Shown here piece after piece: positions 33,337 to 44,627 of a stretch of DNA of 64,000 nt; position 1 is the stretch's first letter, and each line of letters starts with the position of its first letter. The notes below the pieces were generated by a model, which saw nothing but the letters and a program-made list of their open reading frames with translations, ran no database searches and was not told the origin of the DNA. The stretch is from Streptomyces adelaidensis (GTDB taxonomy: Bacteria; Actinomycetota; Actinomycetes; Streptomycetales; Streptomycetaceae). The position numbers and the translations under genes were made by a program. Location: contig NZ_JAEMUX010000026.1 in the NCBI RefSeq assembly GCF_016598475.1, positions 27,355 to 91,354 of the forward strand, given 5' to 3'.

Positions 33337-33410
33337 AGCCCCCTGTCGGATTCGAACCGACGACCTACGCATTACAAGTGCGTTGCTCTGGCCATCTGAG
33401 CTAAGGAGGC
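33337..33410 (-). tRNA. tRNA-Thr (anticodon TGT)
   Basis: 74-nt cloverleaf: acceptor GCCTCCT/AGGGGGC, D-arm AGCTCAGATGGCCAGAGCA, anticodon loop CTTGTAA (TGT, threonine), T-arm GTCGGTTCGAATCCGAC. CCA is not encoded. No integrase or repeated 3' end was found nearby. Confidence 0.95.
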
Positions 33411-33550
33411 ACCGCCCCGCGCGGGGGCGCCCGAGCAGTGTACCCACGTCACAGGGCGCACTCGTCGAAAATTTCCGCGAAGTTCACAGGGGTCCAGGTA
33501 CTGACAGACCAGGTGAACGGGAGGTACCGTCCTGAGCCAGTCCACTCGTG

Positions 33551-33562
33551 TGGACTACACCA
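33551..33562. promoter_or_regulatory. DasR-like operator upstream of msiK
   Basis: TGGACTACACCA matches the dre core TGGTCTAGACCA at 10 of 12 positions and shares TGGACTA-ACC with the nagK-proximal site. It lies 81 bp before the msiK ATG. Confidence 0.55.
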
Positions 33563-33643
33563 CCGCGGAACCGTCCGTGGTGGCTCACCACCTTTACTCG
33601 GACCGTCCGGCACGTTCCTGCCGGTGAAGGGGGCCTGCGACCC

Positions 33644-34780
<1,137 letters not shown>

Positions 34781-34885
34781 ATCGCCTGAACTGCCCGAAC
34801 TGCCTGATCCGACGCCGACCGGAGCGCACGGTCACGATCGTGCGCGAAACCACCGGCTCGGGATAAATCACCCAGGTTGACGAAG

Positions 34886-34916
34886 AAGGCCCCGCAAACC
34901 TCTGCGGGGCCTTTTT
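34886..34916 (+). terminator. msiK terminator
   Basis: aaggccccgca/tgcggggcctt arms (11 bp) with a 6-nt loop and a run of five T. Confidence 0.93.
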
Positions 34917-35056
34917 CACGGCCACCAACTACCCCGGCAAATCAACCAATTTCGACCACTGTTCGTCAACGCGCCACCCACAAAGCCGCGGCTCGACATC
35001 CCCCATACCGGTGACCCGCTGTCTCCATATCGCTACCCCACGCTACGCTCACTCGC

Positions 35057-35506
35057 GTGAAGCACACCCACACCTACACCCAACGGACGCGACACGGCCG
35101 TGGCCCCGCCCACCGCATCGGCCGCTCCCTCGCCCTCGTCCTGCCTGTCGTCCTGGTCCTCTCCGGCACCCTCGCGGTCACCCGGGTCAACTGGTCGGGG
35201 GCCGACACCGCGGAGTCGGTCCTCGCCGCCTCGGAGGTCTCCCAGCGCAAGAAGATCCGCGCCGCGCACGAGGTGCTGCGCGACAAGCTCCTCGTCGAGC
35301 TACAGGAGGAGGACCCCGGCGTCGCCCTCACCCACCTCCAGCAGGCGGTGAACGGCCGCCCGGCACTGGCGAAGCACTGCACGTCCATCGCCCGCGCCCT
35401 CGGCCGCGCCGCCGTCCGCGCCTACGGCCCCACCCGCGCCCAGTCGTACGCCCGCCCGGTCTGCGACACCTCCTTCGCGACAGGAGTGACCGCCCAGTAC
35501 AGCTGA
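35057..35506 (+). CDS. Small membrane-anchored hypothetical protein
   Basis: 149 residues with a basic N terminus, one membrane segment (SLALVLPVVLVLSGTLAVT) and an extracytoplasmic domain with two cysteines (AKHCTSIARALG, ARPVCDTSF), perhaps a disulfide. No family recognised. GTG with TACGCT 7 nt upstream (leaderless). Confidence 0.75.
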   Translation: MKHTHTYTQRTRHGRGPAHRIGRSLALVLPVVLVLSGTLAVTRVNWSGADTAESVLAASEVSQRKKIRAAHEVLRDKLLVELQEEDPGVALTHLQQAVNGRPALAKHCTSIARALGRAAVRAYGPTRAQSYARPVCDTSFATGVTAQYS

Positions 35507-35623
35507 GGCCCCACAGGGCTCGTCAAGGCTCCGAAGGATCCCCAAGGGACCAGGGCTCGCACCCCCCGTACACCGACCCCAGGGCCGTGCTCCCGTGAAC
35601 GGGGCGCCACGTACAGTTCGGGC

Positions 35624-36355
35624 ATGACCGATCCGAACGCCGCGTCGCGCCCCGTTCAAGCCGTGATCCTGGCCGGTGGCCAGGGCTCCCGGCTGCGTCC
35701 GTACACCGATGACCGGCCCAAGCCCATGGTCGAGATCCCCGGCACCGGCACGCCGATCATCGGCCATCAGCTCACCTGGCTCGCCGAGGAGGGCGTGACC
35801 GACGTGGTCGTCTCCTGCGGCCACCTCGCCGACGTCCTGGAGAAGTGGCTGGACTCGGCCGACCTGCCGGTCCGCGTCACCACGGTCATAGAGTCGGAGC
35901 CCCTGGGCCGCGGCGGAGGCCTCAAGTACGCCGCCGCCCACCTCCCGCACCCCGACCGCGCCTGGTACGCCACCAACGGCGACATCTGGACCCGCTTCTC
36001 GCTCCGCGACATGGCGGACTTCCACACCGAGCGCGACGCCGTCGCCACACTCGCCCTCGCCCGCCCCCGCATCCCCTGGGGCGCCGTCAAGACGGACGGC
36101 TTCGGCCGCGTCACGGACTTCATCGAGGCCCCGCCCACGACGAACGAGATCAACGCAGGCGTCTACGTCTTCGCCCCCGAGTTCGCCGGTCTCCTCCCCG
36201 AACGCGGCGACCACGAACGCACCACCTTCCCCCGCCTGGCCCGAGAACGCCGCCTCGCCGGCTTCCCCATCCCCCAGGGCGCGTACTGGCGAGCCATCGA
36301 CACGGCGAAGGACCTGACAGAGGCCGCGAAGGAACTGGCGGCCCTGGGCCGCTAG
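35624..36355 (+). CDS. Sugar-nucleotide transferase (NDP-sugar pyrophosphorylase)
   Basis: 243 residues of the NTP_transferase family: activation loop VILAGGQGSRLRPYTDDRPKPMV, WYATNGDIWT, and AGVYVFAPEF. It likely makes an NDP-sugar for cell-surface glycans; the sugar is not determinable. TACAGT lies 6 nt before the ATG (leaderless). Confidence 0.9.
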   Translation: MTDPNAASRPVQAVILAGGQGSRLRPYTDDRPKPMVEIPGTGTPIIGHQLTWLAEEGVTDVVVSCGHLADVLEKWLDSADLPVRVTTVIESEPLGRGGGLKYAAAHLPHPDRAWYATNGDIWTRFSLRDMADFHTERDAVATLALARPRIPWGAVKTDGFGRVTDFIEAPPTTNEINAGVYVFAPEFAGLLPERGDHERTTFPRLARERRLAGFPIPQGAYWRAIDTAKDLTEAAKELAALGR

Positions 36356-36377
36356 AGCACCTGGCAAGGCCTGAGGC

Positions 36378-36415
36378 GCACCCCTCAAGGGCGCGGGGAA
36401 CCGCGCGACCAGCCA
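36378..36415. repeat. Intergenic repeat R1, half copy
   Basis: caagggcgcggggaaccgcgcgaccagccaccc, the right arm of R1 with ctg changed to ccg. Confidence 0.75.
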
Positions 36416-36483
36416 CCCACGGCCCCGCACCCGCCACACCACAGCCCCACCCGAGCTCTCAGGCGCCCACCTCCCACCCGACA

Positions 36484-36516
36484 ATGGGCCCCGCGCAAAC
36501 CACACGCGGGGCCCAT
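36484..36516. terminator. Bidirectional terminator
   Basis: atgggccccgcg/cgcggggcccat arms (12 bp) with a 9-nt loop, between convergent genes. Confidence 0.85.
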
Positions 36517-36550
36517 CCACACATCAACGCATCGGCGCGGCCGACGGAAC

Positions 36551-38251
36551 CTACCCGAGCAACCCCCCCACCAGCCCAGGCTGCCCACCCGAAGAGCTCC
36601 CACCGGAGGAGGAGCCACCGGTGGACCCAGCCCCCCCGTTCGTACCGCCGGAGGCGCCCGCGCCCCCACTGGAAGTCGGCCCCGCGGTAGTACTCGGCGC
36701 CTGCTCGACCGGCGCCGACTGCTGCGGCGGCACCTGCCCGGCCGTAGCCCCCTGCGTCTGGCTCGGCTGCCCTCCCGAAGCCGTACCCGCCGTACTCCGC
36801 GTGGCCCCCGGCGTCGTGGCCGCCTGCGAAGGCCGTGCCGAAGTAGCGCCCGCGCTGGGCGAGTTGGACGCGGAAGGGGTGTTCTCGCCGAGCTTGCCGC
36901 GCTCACCCGGCAGCGGCGACCCCGGCAGTTCGTTGCGCGGCGCCTCCCCCGGCCCGGGGACGACGATCCGGTCGGCGTCCCGCACGGCCCCGCCGAGCAC
37001 GGACCCCACCAGCAGCGTCAGCCCGACGACGATCGCGGTGACGAGGACGCCCCGGCGCAGTACGTACCGCCGCAGCTCCCAGATGTCGGCGCGCGGCCCG
37101 AGCGTGCGCCAGGCGCCGCCCGCAAGCCGTCCGTCGACGGAGTACACCGGCGCGCCCGCGATGATCAGCGGGGACCAGGCGGCGAGGTAGATGATGTCGG
37201 GCGTCTCGTAGACGGGAACGGTCTTCCAGCTGACGGTGACGAGCAGCGCGGCCGACAGCAGCGCCCCGGCCCCGGCGGCGACCCGCTGCCACAGTCCGAG
37301 GACGGTGAGCACGCCGACGACGACCTGTGCGAAGGCGATGACGAGCCCGGCGCCCACGGGGTGTTCGAGGGCGAACTGCCGCAGTGGCTCGGCGACCTCC
37401 CACGGGTGCAGCGTGTTCAGCCACTTCACCATGGAGCCGCGCTTGCCGCCGTCGAAGTAGTGCGGGTCGCAGAGCTTGCCCATGCCGGCGTAGATGGAGA
37501 TGAAGCCGAGGAAGACGCGCAACGGCAGCAGCACCACGCCGAGGTTCATCCGGCGGCCGGGGTAATAGGCGTGCCGGACGGGCTCGTTGCCGGTCCGTCG
37601 CCCGCTCCGCTCACCCGCGCCGTCGGCGTCGTCGTACTGGTCCTCGAACTCCTCGTCCGCGTAGGCGTCCTCGCCGTACCGCGCCCGGTCGTACCGAGGT
37701 TCGTCGTATGTGCTGCCGACCTCGCGCATGGTGGGCAGCAGGCGGGTGCCGTCGGGGGCGGCGTGGTCGCCGTGGGTGCGCTGGTTGCCCACGATGGGCG
37801 TCTCCACGGTCTCGACCGTCAAGTCGGCGTCGTAACGCCTGCTTTCGGTGTCGTAGCCGTGGCCGACGCCCGCGCCGCGTACCGCCTGGAGGAGCCGGTG
37901 CGCTCCGGTGTCGTCCGGCGCGGACTTCCCGCTCCAGACGACAGGTGCGCGCCGGCGCCCGGCGGCCGGCGCGCCGACGCGGCCCGCCGTACCCACGACC
38001 GGGATGCGCGTGGTGTCCTCGCCGGTGCTCAAGTGCCGAGCGACACGCGGGGACGCCCGCGTAGAGACGCCCAACTGCACGCGGAAACTCGCGTGGTTGA
38101 CGATGACCTGCGCCGGATCGCTCGGCACCTTCACCATGCTCAGCGCGGGAGCGTCGTCGAATCCCGAATCGAATCCCGAATCGAATCCCGAATCGAATCC
38201 CGACGAACGGTCCCCCGTGGGTGTGCGGGGTGTTCTGGTGTCCACACTCAT
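36551..38251 (-). CDS. DoxX-family membrane protein with long disordered ends
   Basis: 566 residues. Residues 12-32 are Gly-Phe-Asp-Ser repeats from a 12-bp DNA repeat; about 230 further cytoplasmic low-complexity residues follow. The middle holds a four-helix DoxX domain (VFLGFISIYAGMGKLCDP, VGAGLVIAFAQVVVGVLTVL, AGALLSAALLVTVSW). One extra helix (VLVTAIVVGLTLLVGSVLGG) then leads to a Ser/Gly/Pro/Thr-rich tail of about 130 residues. Function unknown; DoxX proteins are linked to redox and stress membrane complexes. Confidence 0.85.
   Translation of the reverse strand: MSVDTRTPRTPTGDRSSGFDSGFDSGFDSGFDDAPALSMVKVPSDPAQVIVNHASFRVQLGVSTRASPRVARHLSTGEDTTRIPVVGTAGRVGAPAAGRRRAPVVWSGKSAPDDTGAHRLLQAVRGAGVGHGYDTESRRYDADLTVETVETPIVGNQRTHGDHAAPDGTRLLPTMREVGSTYDEPRYDRARYGEDAYADEEFEDQYDDADGAGERSGRRTGNEPVRHAYYPGRRMNLGVVLLPLRVFLGFISIYAGMGKLCDPHYFDGGKRGSMVKWLNTLHPWEVAEPLRQFALEHPVGAGLVIAFAQVVVGVLTVLGLWQRVAAGAGALLSAALLVTVSWKTVPVYETPDIIYLAAWSPLIIAGAPVYSVDGRLAGGAWRTLGPRADIWELRRYVLRRGVLVTAIVVGLTLLVGSVLGGAVRDADRIVVPGPGEAPRNELPGSPLPGERGKLGENTPSASNSPSAGATSARPSQAATTPGATRSTAGTASGGQPSQTQGATAGQVPPQQSAPVEQAPSTTAGPTSSGGAGASGGTNGGAGSTGGSSSGGSSSGGQPGLVGGLLG
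38158..38203. repeat. 12-bp tandem repeat in the DoxX gene 5' end
   Basis: gaatcccgaatc recurs about four times and encodes Gly-Phe-Asp-Ser units. Confidence 0.85.
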
Positions 38252-38356
38252 CTAACCGAGTGACGTGACGTTAGGACACTGCTTTGACCGCCCCGATGTG
38301 TCCGGACCCCGTCAAGGTGATCCAGAACGCCCCGAACCCCCAGCTGATGCCCCTTT

Positions 38357-39298
38357 TCAGGCCCTGCGCCGAGACGCCTCGTACAGCACAACACCCGCCG
38401 CCACACCGGCGTTCAACGACTCGGCGCCACCCGGCATCGGGATCCGCACGCGGAAGTCGCAGGTCTCGCTGACGAGTCGGGACAGGCCCTTGCCCTCGCT
38501 ACCGACCACGATGACGACCGGGCCGCCGAGCGCCTCCAGTTCACCGACCTCGACCTCGCCGTCGGCGGCGAGTCCGACCACGGCGACGCCCGCCTTCTTG
38601 TACATCTCCAGTGCGCGCGTCAGATTGGTGGCGCGGGCGACGGGCGTACGGGCGGCCGTGCCGGCGGACGACTTCCAGGCACCGGCGGTCATGCCGGCCG
38701 CACGCCGCTCGGGTACGACGACGCCGTGGCCGCCGAACGCGGAGACGGACCGGACGACGGCGCCGAGGTTGCGCGGGTCGGTGACGCCGTCGAGAGCGAC
38801 GATCAGCGGGTCCTCGCCGTCGTCGAACGCGGCGGTCACCAGGTCCTCCGGGTGCGCGTACTCGTACGGCGGGACCTGGAGGACGAGGCCCTGGTGGTTG
38901 AGGCCGTTGGTCATGCGGTCCAGCTCGGGGCGCGGCGCCTCCATGAGGTGGATGCCGCCGCGCTCGGCGACGAGCTGGAGCGCCTCGCGCACCCGCTCGT
39001 CGTTGTCGATGAACTGCTGGACGTAGAGCGTCGAGGCGGGCACGCCCTCGCGCAGCGCCTCGACGACCGGGTTGCGTCCGACGACCATCTCGGACGTGCC
39101 CTTGCCGCCACGGCCGCGCGGCGCGGGGCGGCGCGCGGCCTGCTTGGCCTTGGCGGTCGCGATGCGGTTCTTCTTGTGCTTCTTGCGCAGCTCGGCGGGC
39201 GGGGTCGGACCCTTGCCCTCCAGGCCCTTGCGCCGCTGGCCGCCACTGCCGACCTGCGCGCCCTTCTTGCCGGACATGCGGCGGTTGTTAGCGGCCAT
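38357..39298 (-). CDS. rlmB: 23S rRNA 2'-O-methyltransferase RlmB (SpoU family)
   Basis: 313 residues. Basic Lys/Arg-rich N-terminal tail, a substrate-binding L30e-like domain (VVGRNPVVEALREGVPAST), and the trefoil-knot methyltransferase with motifs LDGVTDPRNLGAVVRSVSAFG, VVIVVGSEGKGLSRL and IPMPGGAESLNAGVAAGVVLYE. It methylates G2251 of 23S rRNA in E. coli. It lies 88 nt downstream of cysS on the same strand. Confidence 0.95.
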   Translation of the reverse strand: MAANNRRMSGKKGAQVGSGGQRRKGLEGKGPTPPAELRKKHKKNRIATAKAKQAARRPAPRGRGGKGTSEMVVGRNPVVEALREGVPASTLYVQQFIDNDERVREALQLVAERGGIHLMEAPRPELDRMTNGLNHQGLVLQVPPYEYAHPEDLVTAAFDDGEDPLIVALDGVTDPRNLGAVVRSVSAFGGHGVVVPERRAAGMTAGAWKSSAGTAARTPVARATNLTRALEMYKKAGVAVVGLAADGEVEVGELEALGGPVVIVVGSEGKGLSRLVSETCDFRVRIPMPGGAESLNAGVAAGVVLYEASRRRA

Positions 39299-39386
39299 GA
39301 CCTACCCGTCTCTGAGAAAGCGTTCGTACGTACGTAATGAAGTGTGCCGCCCGGACAGCCGGACGGCACAATCGATCAAGAAAGGC

Positions 39387-40790
<1,404 letters not shown>

Positions 40791-40805
40791 GCCTCCAGGG
40801 TAGTG

Positions 40806-40912
40806 GGCGAGCAACCGTGCCCCGCGCCCCTGTGGACAAGGACCACCCATTCGTGACGTACGCACCCCACGCCCCAAGGGGCGCGGGGAACCGCGCGATC
40901 GGCCACGACGAA
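40806..40912. repeat. Intergenic repeat R1, split copy
   Basis: A left-arm-like gagcaaccgtgccccgcgcccc and a right arm aggggcgcggggaaccgcgcgatc lie about 50 nt apart and can pair. It sits between ispF and cysS. Confidence 0.7.
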
Positions 40913-40933
40913 TCCCGCGGCCGAGAACCGGGC

Positions 40934-41434
40934 TCAGCCCAGCCGTACGACCAACGCCGTGGCCACCGCCATCAACCCCTCACCCCGCCCCGGGAAGCCC
41001 AGCCCGTCCGTCGTCGCGCCGGACACCGAGACCGGCGCCCCCACGACCTCCGAAAGCAGCTTCTGCGCCTCGTCCCGCCGCTTGCCGATCTTCGGCCGAG
41101 CCCCGATCACCTGCACCGCGACATTGCCGATGGTGAACCCGCCGGCCCGCACGATCCGCGCGGCCTCCGCCAGCAACGTCACCCCCGACGCCCCGGCCCA
41201 CTCGGGCCGCCCGGTGCCGAAGTGCTGCCCCAGGTCACCGAGTCCGGCCGCGGAGAACAGCGCGTTGCACGCGGCGTGCGCGACGACGTCCGCGTCGGAG
41301 TGCCCGGCCAGGCCCGGCCCCTCCCCGTCCCACTTCAGCCCGGCGCACCACAGCTCCCGCCCCTCCTCGAAGGCGTGGATGTCGGTGCCGATCCCGACCT
41401 GCGGCAACATCACCGTCGGCGGTTCAGAACCCAT
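40934..41434 (-). CDS. ispF: 2-C-methyl-D-erythritol 2,4-cyclodiphosphate synthase
   Basis: 166 residues of the MEP isoprenoid pathway, cyclising CDP-ME 2-phosphate. The metal motif is GIGTDIHAFEEG with LAGHSDADVVAHAACNAL, then SVSGATTDGLGFPGRGEG. It overlaps the end of ispD by 11 nt, so the two are translationally linked. Confidence 0.96.
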   Translation of the reverse strand: MGSEPPTVMLPQVGIGTDIHAFEEGRELWCAGLKWDGEGPGLAGHSDADVVAHAACNALFSAAGLGDLGQHFGTGRPEWAGASGVTLLAEAARIVRAGGFTIGNVAVQVIGARPKIGKRRDEAQKLLSEVVGAPVSVSGATTDGLGFPGRGEGLMAVATALVVRLG

Positions 41435-42188
41435 CGTTCAGCCTCCTGCGCGCCAGTACCGCCTCCGCGAGGACCAGATCCAGCGGCCGCGTGACCTTGA
41501 ACGCCTCCTCGTGCCCGGGCACGACCACGACCCCGAGGCCGAGCCGCTCCACCATGCTCGCGTCGTCCGTCACCTCACCGGCGACCGTCTCGTGCGCCCG
41601 CACCAGGGTCTCCCGGTCGAACCCCTGCGGCGTCTGCACCGCCCGCAGCCGCGCGCGCTCCGGCGTGGCGACGACCGGCTCCGGCGCGCCGGGCGCGCCC
41701 GCCGGCTCGACCTCCTTGACCGTGTCGGCCAGCGGCAACGCGGGCACCACGGCCGGCGCGCCGTCCCGTACGGCCTCGATGACGGCGTCGACCGTGTCGA
41801 CGGGCACCAGGGGGCGGGCCGCGTCGTGGACGAGGACGATGTCGTAGCCGGGCGGCAGCGCGTCGAGGCCGTGCCTCACCGACTCCTGGCGCGACTCACC
41901 ACCCGGGACCACGAGGAAGTCGGTCCGCTCGGGCAGCGCGTGCGCGTCGAGCAGGGTCTTGACCTCGGCGGCGCCGTCGGGCGGCGCCACGACGATCACC
42001 AGGGAGACGGCTCGGGACGCGGCCATGGCCCGTACCGCGTGGATGAGCATCGGGGTGCCGTTCAGCGCGCGCAGCGCTTTGGGGGCGCCGGGTCCGAGGC
42101 GTACGCCCCGGCCGGCGGCCGGGATCACGGCCGCCGTACGTGTCCCCGTACCGGTTCCGGAAGGCGAAGGGCGCGAATCGTCAGACAT
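41424..42188 (-). CDS. ispD: 2-C-methyl-D-erythritol 4-phosphate cytidylyltransferase
   Basis: 254 residues; transfers CMP to MEP. CTP-binding loop VIPAAGRGVRLGPGAPKAL, substrate residues VVPGGESRQESVRHGL, VHDAARPLVP and QTPQGFDRETL. First of the ispD-ispF pair, which is followed by cysS and rlmB. Confidence 0.96.
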   Translation of the reverse strand: MSDDSRPSPSGTGTGTRTAAVIPAAGRGVRLGPGAPKALRALNGTPMLIHAVRAMAASRAVSLVIVVAPPDGAAEVKTLLDAHALPERTDFLVVPGGESRQESVRHGLDALPPGYDIVLVHDAARPLVPVDTVDAVIEAVRDGAPAVVPALPLADTVKEVEPAGAPGAPEPVVATPERARLRAVQTPQGFDRETLVRAHETVAGEVTDDASMVERLGLGVVVVPGHEEAFKVTRPLDLVLAEAVLARRRLNDGF

Positions 42189-42585
42189 CGGTTCCTGTCA
42201 GGTTTGTGTGCTCGGCCTACGTGGGTATGGCCACAGCGTGCCGGGCGCGACGCCTTGACCGGACCCTTCCGTGACATCTGGTCGAGCCAGCTGCCCGGGC
42301 CCGGCACGCCAAGTAGGAGTACTTGTGAGTACCAAGTAGGAGTACTTGTGAGTACCGGGATACGCCAAGTATCGGGGACCCCGCCTCGACTCGACGTACG
42401 TACGCGGCATCCGGATTCGGTGTCCGCGTCCGCACATGATGTTCGGCGCCCGGACATGAACATGCCGCAGCGCCCGGCGACAATACGTATGTCATCGGGC
42501 ACCGCGGCATTTCACTGTGCTGCGCTGAACTGTGGTGTTGCGCTGAGCGACTGAGCGGGCTGGATGCCTGCCTCAGGGGCGTCAG
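42189..42585. other. Intergenic region between carD and ispD with duplicated hairpin
   Basis: 397 nt with no gene. It holds the exact 23-bp duplication at 42310-42355, a further partial copy (ccaagtatc) and presumably the ispD promoter. Confidence 0.6.
42310..42355. repeat. 23-bp tandem duplication carrying a small palindrome
   Basis: caagtaggagtacttg plus tgagtac occurs twice back to back without a mismatch. Each copy contains the inverted repeat CAAGTA-GGAG-TACTTG. Confidence 0.9.
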
Positions 42586-43068
42586 TCAGGACGCGAGAAC
42601 CTCGTCGAGCAGGGCCTCGGCTTTGTCCTCGTTCGTGTTCTCCGCGAGGGCGAGCTCGCTCACCAGGATCTGGCGGGCCTTGGCGAGCATGCGCTTCTCA
42701 CCGGCGGAGAGTCCGCGCTCGCGCTCACGACGCCACAGGTCACGTACGACTTCCGCGACCTTGATGACATCGCCGGAGGCGAGCTTCTCCAGGTTTGCCT
42801 TGTAGCGACGCGACCAGTTCGTGGGCTCCTCGGCATACGGTGCGCGCAGCACCTCGAAGACCCGGTCCAGGCCGTCTTGACCGACCACATCACGCACGCC
42901 GACGAACTCCGCATTGTCCGCTGGCACACGCACCGTCAGGTCGCCCTGGGCGACCTTGAGCACCAAGTAGGTCTTGTCCACGCCTTTGATCTCACGAGTT
43001 TCGATAGCCTCGATCAGCGCGGCCCCGTGATGGGGATAGACCACGGTGTCGCCAACCTTGAACGTCAT
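42586..43068 (-). CDS. carD: CarD-family transcription regulator
   Basis: 160 residues: N-terminal RNA-polymerase-interacting Tudor-like domain (FKVGDTVVYPHHGAALIEAIE) and a C-terminal helical DNA-binding domain (WSRRYKANLEKL, LWRRERERGLSAGEKRML). CarD binds the RNAP beta subunit and stabilises open complexes at rRNA and housekeeping promoters. Adjacency to ispD is conserved in actinobacteria. Confidence 0.96.
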   Translation of the reverse strand: MTFKVGDTVVYPHHGAALIEAIETREIKGVDKTYLVLKVAQGDLTVRVPADNAEFVGVRDVVGQDGLDRVFEVLRAPYAEEPTNWSRRYKANLEKLASGDVIKVAEVVRDLWRRERERGLSAGEKRMLAKARQILVSELALAENTNEDKAEALLDEVLAS

Positions 43069-43836
43069 GTGACAGGTACCCCTTCCGTGGCTATCCAGGG
43101 TAACACGGAAACGACGGGTTCTGAATGGCGTTTTCGCAGGTCAGGGCATATCTCGGGGCTTGACAACAGTAACAGGAACGTGCTGCGGAGGCCGAACGGA
43201 AGTGGGTATTCGCAGGTCGGAGCGGCTCTCCAGGCACAGAGAAACCCGCACGTTACACGCATCCGGAGGGCTTCCCGACCGCCCTAACGTCCCACTTTGT
43301 CCGACTCCAAGTGTGCGACTTCCGCTACTCCGTTCGGTGCGCGGAGTCGGGTACGAGACGAATCCTGAATTGATCAAGGAGTTCGATCTCCTGCGGCTGT
43401 TCCGCCGTTACCGGATCGTGTTCCTACGGCTTCCCGCAGCGTTCTGGTGGCGTTCCGGCGGCGTTCCGGCCGGTGATCGATTTTCCGTACCGCTCGGTAT
43501 TCCGTGCCGAAATCCAGGGCCGGTGGCGAAGGCATGGATGAGCGCATGGATGAGCGCATGGATGAAGGCATGGATGGTGGTTATGTGAATGCCGGACGAG
43601 TACATGACGAAGTGGGCACCGAAGAGAGTGCCGACTACTCGTGGGCTGCTTTGCCGTGAGCCGGCGGCGGCCTCGCCGGTCACTCACCGGTGACTTGCCG
43701 CGTGCTTGGGGAGGGTCGGGTGCGGTGGCGGAGGACCGGCTCGGTAACCTAAGCCCGCTGACAGACCCTTAGCGCGGCTTTACAGATGTGGGGCCGCAGT
43801 CCCCGTACCGCCCACGTTCAAGGAGTAGCCGCCGCC
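43069..43836. other. Intergenic region without a recognisable gene
   Basis: 768 nt between divergent carD and a lipoprotein gene. No frame looks coding. It contains the carD leader and promoter region and a 12-bp tandem repeat (gcatggatgagc, about 3.5 copies at 43532-43575). The sequence is less GC-rich than the flanks. Confidence 0.6.
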
Positions 43837-44526
43837 GTGAGCAGCAGCCTTCGACGCGGCGCACTCGCCGCCGCCGCCCTCGCGTTCTCGATCGCCTCGC
43901 TCGCCGCGTGCAGCGCCGGCAGCAATGCCCAGACGCTCCAGGTCAGGCCGGACAACGCGGCCACCACCGTCGGCGACGTCAAGATCCAGAACGCGATCGT
44001 GGTCACCCAGCCCGGCACGGAGACCGAGGGCCCGGCCGTCGTCTCCGCGACCCTGTTCAACAACGCCACGACCGACCAGACCCTGGACTCCATCACCGTG
44101 GAGGGCGCCGGCGCCGCCGAGATCACCCCGGTCAAGGGTGAGGGCGAGGGCGGCAAGGTCGTCGTACCGGCCGGCGGTTCCGTCGTCCTCGGCGGCGAGG
44201 GCAACGCCTCCGCGGTCCTGACGGAGCTCACCGAGGCGGTCGAGGAAGGCAACGCCCAGAAGGTCACCTTCACCTTCAGCGAGACCGGTGAGGTCGGCCT
44301 GCGCGCCTTCGTCGTGCCCGCCGAGCACTACTTCGAGAAGTGGGGCCCGACGGACATCCCCGAGGCCCCCACCGCCGACCCCACGCCGTCCGACGACGCC
44401 TCCGGCTCCCCGTCCGCGTCCGGCTCGCCGTCCGACGAGGAGGGCACCACCGAGGAGGAGGGCACCGCCGCCGGCTCGACGGCCTCCCCGTCCACCTCGG
44501 AGTCGCAGGAGACTGCCGGCCACTGA
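43837..44526 (+). CDS. Secreted lipoprotein of unknown function
   Basis: 229 residues with a signal peptide and lipobox SLAAC, a beta-sandwich-like middle domain (VGDVKIQNAIVVTQPG, VVSATLFNNATTDQTLDSI) resembling DUF461/PCuAC-type folds, and a Ser/Pro/Glu-rich tail of about 50 residues. GTG 43837 has AAGGAG 11 nt upstream. It converges on phoP across a strong terminator. Confidence 0.85.
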   Translation: MSSSLRRGALAAAALAFSIASLAACSAGSNAQTLQVRPDNAATTVGDVKIQNAIVVTQPGTETEGPAVVSATLFNNATTDQTLDSITVEGAGAAEITPVKGEGEGGKVVVPAGGSVVLGGEGNASAVLTELTEAVEEGNAQKVTFTFSETGEVGLRAFVVPAEHYFEKWGPTDIPEAPTADPTPSDDASGSPSASGSPSDEEGTTEEEGTAAGSTASPSTSESQETAGH

Positions 44527-44544
44527 GGTACAGGTACGGACACC

Positions 44545-44591
44545 TACGCCGAAGGGCGGCACCCCTCCAAGGGGTGCCGCCCTTCGGCGTA
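44545..44591. terminator. Bidirectional terminator between the lipoprotein gene and phoP
   Basis: 22-bp perfect arms (tacgccgaagggcggcaccc start) around a 3-nt loop, the strongest hairpin in the window. Confidence 0.95.
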
Positions 44592-44627
44592 CGACGCGCG
44601 CGTGGTCGTCGGTCGTCGGTCGTCGGT

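Noticed and set aside
33337..33410. tRNA-Thr as an attachment site for an integrated element
   Set aside because: No integrase and no repeat of the tRNA 3' end was found nearby.
43160..43588. 142-codon frame in the carD-lipoprotein intergenic region
   Set aside because: Poor GC3 bias, no ribosome site, and the end is made of a 12-bp repeat.
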